A stretch of 9,937 bases of DNA from Burkholderiales bacterium (GTDB taxonomy: Bacteria; Pseudomonadota; Gammaproteobacteria; Burkholderiales; Usitatibacteraceae): NCBI GenBank assembly GCA_017880705.1, contig JADGRS010000086.1:1-9937 (forward strand), read 5' to 3'. Below, piece after piece: positions 6,113 through 9,937 of the stretch. Every line of letters starts with the position of its first letter. The first letter of the stretch is position 1. Under the pieces are notes generated by a model. It saw only the letters and a list, made by a program, of their open reading frames with translations, was not told where the DNA came from and ran no database searches. The position numbers and the translations under genes were made by a program.

Positions 6113-6174
6113 ATTCCGGATATCGAAACGACTGCAGCGGGAGCGCGCGGCCCGGTTTCAATTCAAAATGGGGG

Positions 6175-7164
6175 ATGTTCGACCCCAGGCCGTATCTCAA
6201 GGAGCTCGCGCGCGGCAAGAACGGCGCCCGCGACCTCACGCGCACCGAGGCGCGCACGCTGTTCTCGGCGGTGTTCGGCGGCGAGGTGAGCGATATCGCG
6301 CTGGGCGCCCTGCTCGTCGCCCTGCGGGTGAAAGGCGAGACCCTCGACGAGCTCGCCGGCATGATGGACGCCCTGCAGCCGCACCTGAGGCCCATGGAGC
6401 TGCCCGCAAGGCGTGCGACGCCGGTCCTCATCCCCAGCTACAACGGCGCGCGCAAGATCGCGAACCTCGTGCCGCTCCTCGCGCTCATGCTCGCGCGCGA
6501 GGACGTCCCGGTGCTGGTCCACGGCGTCCACCAGGAGGCGACCCGCGTCGGCACCTTCGAGATCCTCGAGATGCTCGGCCACGGATGCGTGGGCTCGATC
6601 GACGAGGCGGAGGAGCGCATGGACTCGCGCAAGCTCGCCGCGGTCCCGGTGGGCGTGCTCTCGCCGGACCTCGCGATGCTGATCGCGGTGCGCCTCCAGA
6701 CGGGCGTGCGCAACAGCGGGCACACGCTCGCCAAGCTGCTTCTTCCCAACGGCGTCGCCCCCGGCGCCGCGTGCCGGCTCATCTCGGTCACCCATCCCGA
6801 TTTCCTGAAGCTTCTGCGCGACTATTTCATCGCATCGCCCGCCAACGTCTTCCTCATGCGCGGGGTCGAGGGCGAGGCGGTGGTGCGCCTGCACGCGCCG
6901 CAGCCGATCGAGGAGCTGAAGGTCGACGCGGCGCCGGTGACCCACCTCATCGGCGACGGCGACGCCGACTATCCGCTGCCGGCGCGCGAAGCCGCGGCGA
7001 CGGCGCAATGGACGCGCGACGTGCTCGACGGAAAAGTGCGCGTCCCCACGGCGCTCGCGCGCGAGGTCGCGCTCATCGTCGAGCACTGCCGCACCGCCGC
7101 CAACGCCGGGCGTCCCGGCCTCAAGCTCGTCTCCTCGAAGGGCCCCGTGGACCAGAAGGCGTGA
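6175..7164 (+). CDS. ybiB: YbiB/TrpD2 family protein (anthranilate phosphoribosyltransferase-like fold)
   Basis: This 329-residue cytoplasmic protein is related in fold to anthranilate phosphoribosyltransferase. The start region YLKELARGKNGARDLTRTEA (7-26), the segment GALLVALRVKGETLDELAGM near residues 44-63 and SYNGARKIANLVPLLALMLA near 85-105 match the YbiB/TrpD2 subgroup. The glycine-rich GTGGD phosphoribosyl-diphosphate loop of true TrpD is replaced by SYNGA, as is usual for YbiB. E. coli YbiB (320 residues) is reported to bind nucleic acid and to lack the TrpD activity, so a tryptophan-pathway role is not implied. No trp genes are nearby. The ATG at 6175 is the only plausible in-frame start. 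Its ribosome site is poor: GGGGG abuts the ATG. The gene diverges from the peptide gene across 136 bases and converges with the M20 gene 6 bases after its stop. Confidence 0.85.
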   Translation: MFDPRPYLKELARGKNGARDLTRTEARTLFSAVFGGEVSDIALGALLVALRVKGETLDELAGMMDALQPHLRPMELPARRATPVLIPSYNGARKIANLVPLLALMLAREDVPVLVHGVHQEATRVGTFEILEMLGHGCVGSIDEAEERMDSRKLAAVPVGVLSPDLAMLIAVRLQTGVRNSGHTLAKLLLPNGVAPGAACRLISVTHPDFLKLLRDYFIASPANVFLMRGVEGEAVVRLHAPQPIEELKVDAAPVTHLIGDGDADYPLPAREAAATAQWTRDVLDGKVRVPTALAREVALIVEHCRTAANAGRPGLKLVSSKGPVDQKA

Positions 7165-7170
7165 CCGCCG

Positions 7171-8424
7171 CTAGCGATCGAAGTGCCGAAGAAAATCGAG
7201 GAGCGCCGCGATGGCGAGCGCGGCGTCGTCCTCGCTGACGGTCTCGGCGGGATTGTGGCTCACGCCGCCCGCGCCGCAGCGCACGAACATCATGCCGACG
7301 TCGGTCACTTCCGCGAGGATCATCGCGTCGTGACCGGCGCCGCTCGAAAGACGGCGCGCGGGCGCGCCGGGAATGACGCGCTCGATGCTCGCCGCAATGC
7401 GGTCCTGCAGCCAGCCGGCGCAGGGCGCCGAGCGCACCGCATGAGTCTTCGCGACCTCGATCGCGACGCCGCGCCGCTTCGCGATCGCTTCGCACCTCGC
7501 GAACACGTCCCGCGACGCATCGCGCAACGTCTCCTCATCGGCCGCGCGGATGTCGGCGGTGAACCGCACCTCCCCCGGAATCACGTTGCCGGTGCCGTCC
7601 TTCACCTCGAGGATGCCGACCGTTCCCACGAGCGAGCCGCCCGCGGAGCAGCGCGACTCGATCGCGAGCACCATCTCCGCCGCGGCCGCGAGCGCATCGT
7701 GGCGCATGGGCATCGGCACCGTTCCGGCGTGCCCGGCCTCGCCGCGCACCTTCACGAGGTGGCGCGTTCCCGCGGCGATGCTCGTGACCACGCCGAGCGC
7801 GCGATCCTCGTTCAGCAGCATGGGTCCCTGCTCGATGTGCACCTCGACATAGGCGGCAAGCGTCGCCGGGTCGAGGCCGGCGAACTCGCGCGACGGGTCG
7901 AGCCCGGCGGCGCGCATCGCCTCGGCGAGCGGGATGCCTTCGGCGTCGCGCCGCCCGAGGAGTTCGCCGATCGCGCCGGAGCCGTGGACCAACGCGCGGC
8001 TCGCGAGGAAGCTCGTCTGGAAGCGCGCGCCCTCCTCGTCGGCGAACGCCGCGATCTCGATCGACACCGCGATGCGCTCGCCGCGACGATGAAGCTCGGC
8101 GACGCACGCGATCGGCGCGAGGATGCCCAGCACGCCGTCGAAAGCGCCGCCATTGCGCACCGAATCGAAGTGCGATCCCATGAGGAGCGTCTTCGCGCCC
8201 GGAGCCGCCGCCTCGTAGCGCCCGAGCACGCTCCCCACGGCGTCCACGCGCACCGCCATGCCGGCCTCGCGCATCCATTGGGCGATGCGCCCCGACGCAT
8301 CCTGGTGCGCCGGAGTAAGGTACGTTCGCGTGTAGTTTGTGGTGGAATCGCTGTGCCGCGCGAGCTCCCGCACCCGGCCGATGAACTCCCGGCCTATGAT
8401 GGGATCGAAAGTCGCGGAGCTCAT
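7171..8424 (-). CDS. M20 family metal-dependent amidohydrolase (allantoate amidohydrolase / N-carbamoyl-amino-acid hydrolase type)
   Basis: This 417-residue cytoplasmic enzyme is of the length usual for the family and cleaves carbamoyl or ureido groups in purine or pyrimidine catabolism. Metal-site motifs are intact: GSHFDSV with His85 and GGAFDGVLG with Asp96, FADEEGARF with Glu130-Glu131, VEVHIEQGP with His196, and GGVSHNPAE with His390. GEAGHAGTVPM (229-239) is the dimer-lid region contributing substrate residues, and GNVIPGEVRFTADIR (279-293) and SGAGHDAM (361-368) are also typical. MGSHFDSVRNGGAFDG leans towards allantoate amidohydrolase, but the substrate cannot be settled from sequence, and no other ureide or hydantoin genes are nearby. 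The start at 8424 is preceded by only a weak GGA; the open frame extends further, but the family N-terminus (FIGRVRELARHSD) begins just after this Met. It is divergent from the pqi operon with a 42-base gap. Confidence 0.85.
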   Translation of the reverse strand: MSSATFDPIIGREFIGRVRELARHSDSTTNYTRTYLTPAHQDASGRIAQWMREAGMAVRVDAVGSVLGRYEAAAPGAKTLLMGSHFDSVRNGGAFDGVLGILAPIACVAELHRRGERIAVSIEIAAFADEEGARFQTSFLASRALVHGSGAIGELLGRRDAEGIPLAEAMRAAGLDPSREFAGLDPATLAAYVEVHIEQGPMLLNEDRALGVVTSIAAGTRHLVKVRGEAGHAGTVPMPMRHDALAAAAEMVLAIESRCSAGGSLVGTVGILEVKDGTGNVIPGEVRFTADIRAADEETLRDASRDVFARCEAIAKRRGVAIEVAKTHAVRSAPCAGWLQDRIAASIERVIPGAPARRLSSGAGHDAMILAEVTDVGMMFVRCGAGGVSHNPAETVSEDDAALAIAALLDFLRHFDR

Positions 8425-8466
8425 GTTTGTGATTCCAACAATGCGGGCCGAGTCTAGCTCAAAACA

Positions 8467-9081
8467 ATGACGAATCCGGGCACGATCATCGCCTGCCGGG
8501 AATGCGATTGCCTCCAGCGCGAGGTGCTGCCGCCGCCGCGCGGCACGGCCCAATGCGTGCGCTGCGGCGCGGGGCTCTTCCGCAACAAGCCCGAGAGCCT
8601 CGACCACACGCTCGCATTCCTCATCGCCGCGGCGATCCTCTTCATCGTCGCCAACTCGTTTCCGCTCCTCGCGCTCGAGAACCAGGGGGTGCGCAACGCG
8701 ACGACCCTCTTCGGCGCGTCCGAGGCGCTCTGGCGCATGCAGGAGCCGGCGCTCGCCGCCCTGGTCTTCCTCACCACGCTGGTCTTCCCCGCGCTCGAGA
8801 TCGGGTCGTCGATCTACATGCTCGCGAGCCTTCGCCTGGGCAGGCTCCCGCCGGCGCTGCCGCAGCTCTTCCGCCTCGTGGATTCCATCAAGCCCTGGAG
8901 CATGATCTCGGTCTTCATCCTCGGCACCCTCGTCTCGCTCGTGAAGCTGCGGTCGATCGCCACGGTGGTCCCGGGCCTCGCGCTCTATGCGCTCGGCGCG
9001 ATGATCCTCATGGTCACCGCGAGCGAGGCCGCGTTCGAGACGCGCGCGCTGTGGTCCCGCGTCGCGGCGCTGAAGCCATGA
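8467..9081 (+). CDS. pqiA: PqiA domain protein, first of two (paraquat-inducible protein A family)
   Basis: This 204-residue inner-membrane protein corresponds to one half of the roughly 417-residue E. coli PqiA. It has an N-terminal zinc-ribbon-like domain (CRECDC at 10-15 and CVRCG at 30-34), then four hydrophobic segments at about 48-70, 95-120, 143-160 and 166-187. The motifs NSFPLL (63-68), VFPALEIGSS (106-115) and the KPWSMISVFILG region (142-153) are typical of the family. PqiA works with the MCE protein PqiB in moving lipids between inner and outer membranes. The ATG at 8467 has little Shine-Dalgarno sequence and lies 42 bases from the divergent M20 gene. Its stop overlaps the next start (ATGA). 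Confidence 0.9.
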   Translation: MTNPGTIIACRECDCLQREVLPPPRGTAQCVRCGAGLFRNKPESLDHTLAFLIAAAILFIVANSFPLLALENQGVRNATTLFGASEALWRMQEPALAALVFLTTLVFPALEIGSSIYMLASLRLGRLPPALPQLFRLVDSIKPWSMISVFILGTLVSLVKLRSIATVVPGLALYALGAMILMVTASEAAFETRALWSRVAALKP

Positions 9082-9698
9082 TCCCGACGGCGGCTCGACT
9101 GGGATTACTCGTCTGCCATTCGTGCTCGCTCGTCAACCGCGCCACGGAGCGCGACGACCTCGCGTGCGCGCGCTGCGGCGCGGCGCTGCACAAGCGCAAG
9201 CCCGACAGCCTGCTGCTCTCGTGGATCCTCCTCGCGATGGCGATGGCGCTCTACGTGCCCGCGAACGTCCTCCCGGTGATCGAGAGCGGCTCGCTCTTCG
9301 GCTCGCAACGCGACACGATCCTGAGCGGCGCGAAGTTCCTGTGGGATTCCGGCGACTGGCTGATCGCCGTGATCATCTTCGTCGCGAGCATCGTGCTGCC
9401 GGCCGTGAAGATCGCGGGGCTCGGCTTGCTGCTCGCGACGTCGCAGCGCCGCTCGACGTGGCGGCCGAGGCTGCGGGCGCGCATCTATCGCGTGATGGAG
9501 GCGATCGGGCGCTGGTCGATGGTCGACATCTTCGTCGCCGCGATCCTCGTCGCCCTTGTGCAGTTCAGGACGGTCGCCCAGGTCCAGGTGGGGCCCGGCG
9601 CCATCGCCTTCGCCGCGGTGGTGATCTTCACCATGTTCGCCGCCTGGGCCTTCGATCCGCGCCTCATCTGGGACCCCGTGGACGGCTTCGATGAGTGA
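9078..9698 (+). CDS. pqiA: PqiA domain protein, second of two
   Basis: This 206-residue protein is the counterpart of the other half of E. coli PqiA. It has a zinc-ribbon-like start (CHSC at 13-16 and CARCG at 30-34), then membrane segments at about 47-67, 94-120, 148-165 and 174-190. PANVLPV (61-67), VLPAVKIAGLG (106-116) and GRWSMVDIFVAAILVALVQF (144-163) are hallmark PqiA motifs; the GRWSMVD segment follows a basic cytoplasmic loop. The ATG at 9078 overlaps the previous stop by 4 bases and its own stop overlaps the pqiB start by 8, so all three genes are translationally coupled. The two halves differ clearly and are an old duplication, not a recent copy. Confidence 0.9.
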   Translation: MIPTAARLGLLVCHSCSLVNRATERDDLACARCGAALHKRKPDSLLLSWILLAMAMALYVPANVLPVIESGSLFGSQRDTILSGAKFLWDSGDWLIAVIIFVASIVLPAVKIAGLGLLLATSQRRSTWRPRLRARIYRVMEAIGRWSMVDIFVAAILVALVQFRTVAQVQVGPGAIAFAAVVIFTMFAAWAFDPRLIWDPVDGFDE

Positions 9699-9937
9699 AA
9701 CGCCGCCGGTTCGCGAGGAGGAGCGCTTTCCCGAGGCGGTGCCGCGCAAGCCCGGCCTGCGCTGGCTGCAGCCCATCTGGGTCATCCCCATCGTCGCGGC
9801 GGTCGTCGGCGGCTGGCTCGCGGTGCAGTCGCTCCTCGAGAGCGGGCCGAAGATCACGATCCGCTTCAAGTCCGCCGAGGGCCTCGAGGCGCACAAGACG
9901 CACATCAAGTACAAGGACGTCGATATCGGCATCGTGA
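9691..9937 (+). CDS. pqiB: PqiB-like MCE-domain intermembrane transport protein, 5' part only
   Basis: The 82 codons in the window give a short Pro/Glu-rich cytoplasmic start, one membrane anchor (WVIPIVAAVVGGWLAVQSLL, about 30-49), then the beginning of the first MCE (MlaD-like) domain: GPKITIRFKSAEGLEA and HIKYKDVDIGIV. E. coli PqiB forms a long periplasmic tube of stacked MCE hexamers that carries lipids between the membranes; this protein presumably does the same with the two PqiA halves. The start at ATG 9691 overlaps the preceding stop. The rest lies beyond the right edge, so length and MCE repeat number are unknown. Confidence 0.9.
   Translation, partial: MSETPPVREEERFPEAVPRKPGLRWLQPIWVIPIVAAVVGGWLAVQSLLESGPKITIRFKSAEGLEAHKTHIKYKDVDIGIV

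Noticed and set aside
3793..6114. Long minus-strand open frame antisense to the second ABC gene and overlapping the peptide gene
   Set aside because: Composition is that of an antisense shadow; the peptide gene in another frame has a ribosome site and a recognised leader.
5802..6431. Longer 209-residue version of the peptide gene starting at 6431
   Set aside because: The extra N-terminus is antisense to the ybiB-like gene and Arg/Ser-rich, while Met at 6038 has a ribosome site and gives a normal-length double-glycine leader.
6175..7164. Annotation as TrpD, anthranilate phosphoribosyltransferase
   Set aside because: The GTGGD substrate loop is absent and no trp genes are nearby; the sequence matches the YbiB/TrpD2 subgroup.
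1..9937. CRISPR arrays, tRNA or rRNA genes, transposases
   Set aside because: No regularly spaced repeats, RNA-gene signatures or transposase motifs were seen on either strand.

Overview
The window is GC-rich, densely coding bacterial DNA. It looks betaproteobacterial: the type IV pilin start, the YbiB/TrpD2 protein and the two-gene PqiA plus PqiB arrangement all fit, but nothing seen fixes genus or family. It is chromosomal in character, with no phage genes or transposase.

Left edge (1-650): the 5' end of a type IV pilin gene runs off the left edge on the minus strand, behind a nearly perfect sigma-54 promoter. Next comes a small secreted-protein gene on the minus strand that reads correctly only if one base is removed from a C run, so it is a pseudogene or a sequencing error.

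Centre (651-6038): this is a compact peptide-export locus. Four overlapping or nearly touching plus-strand genes encode a cyclic-nucleotide-binding-domain protein, a 56-residue remnant or miniature of the NHLM-type HlyD adaptor, a peptidase C39 ABC exporter, and a second ABC exporter subunit without a peptidase. A perfect 28-bp inverted repeat sits in frame in the N-terminal coding region of the second exporter gene. Facing them across a shared hairpin terminator is a minus-strand gene for a 78-residue peptide with a textbook double-glycine leader. Its predicted core carries two copies, 19 residues apart, of KMETIVV(T/S)A(K/Q)R. These closely resemble the TonB box of TonB-dependent outer-membrane receptors. 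No RiPP maturation enzyme and no full-length HlyD or outer-membrane channel is present in the window. The most economical reading is that the C39 exporter cuts the leader and exports a peptide that may imitate TonB boxes. This pairing is the most interesting content of the window. Its function is inference.

Right part (6175-9937): the genes look ordinary. They are a YbiB/TrpD2-type protein on the plus strand, a convergent M20 family amidohydrolase (allantoate amidohydrolase or N-carbamoyl-amino-acid hydrolase type) on the minus strand, and a divergent pqiA-pqiA-pqiB operon for intermembrane lipid transport, with pqiB running off the right edge. No gene-free stretch exceeds 300 bases. The longest is 130-337, which holds the pilin leader and promoter.
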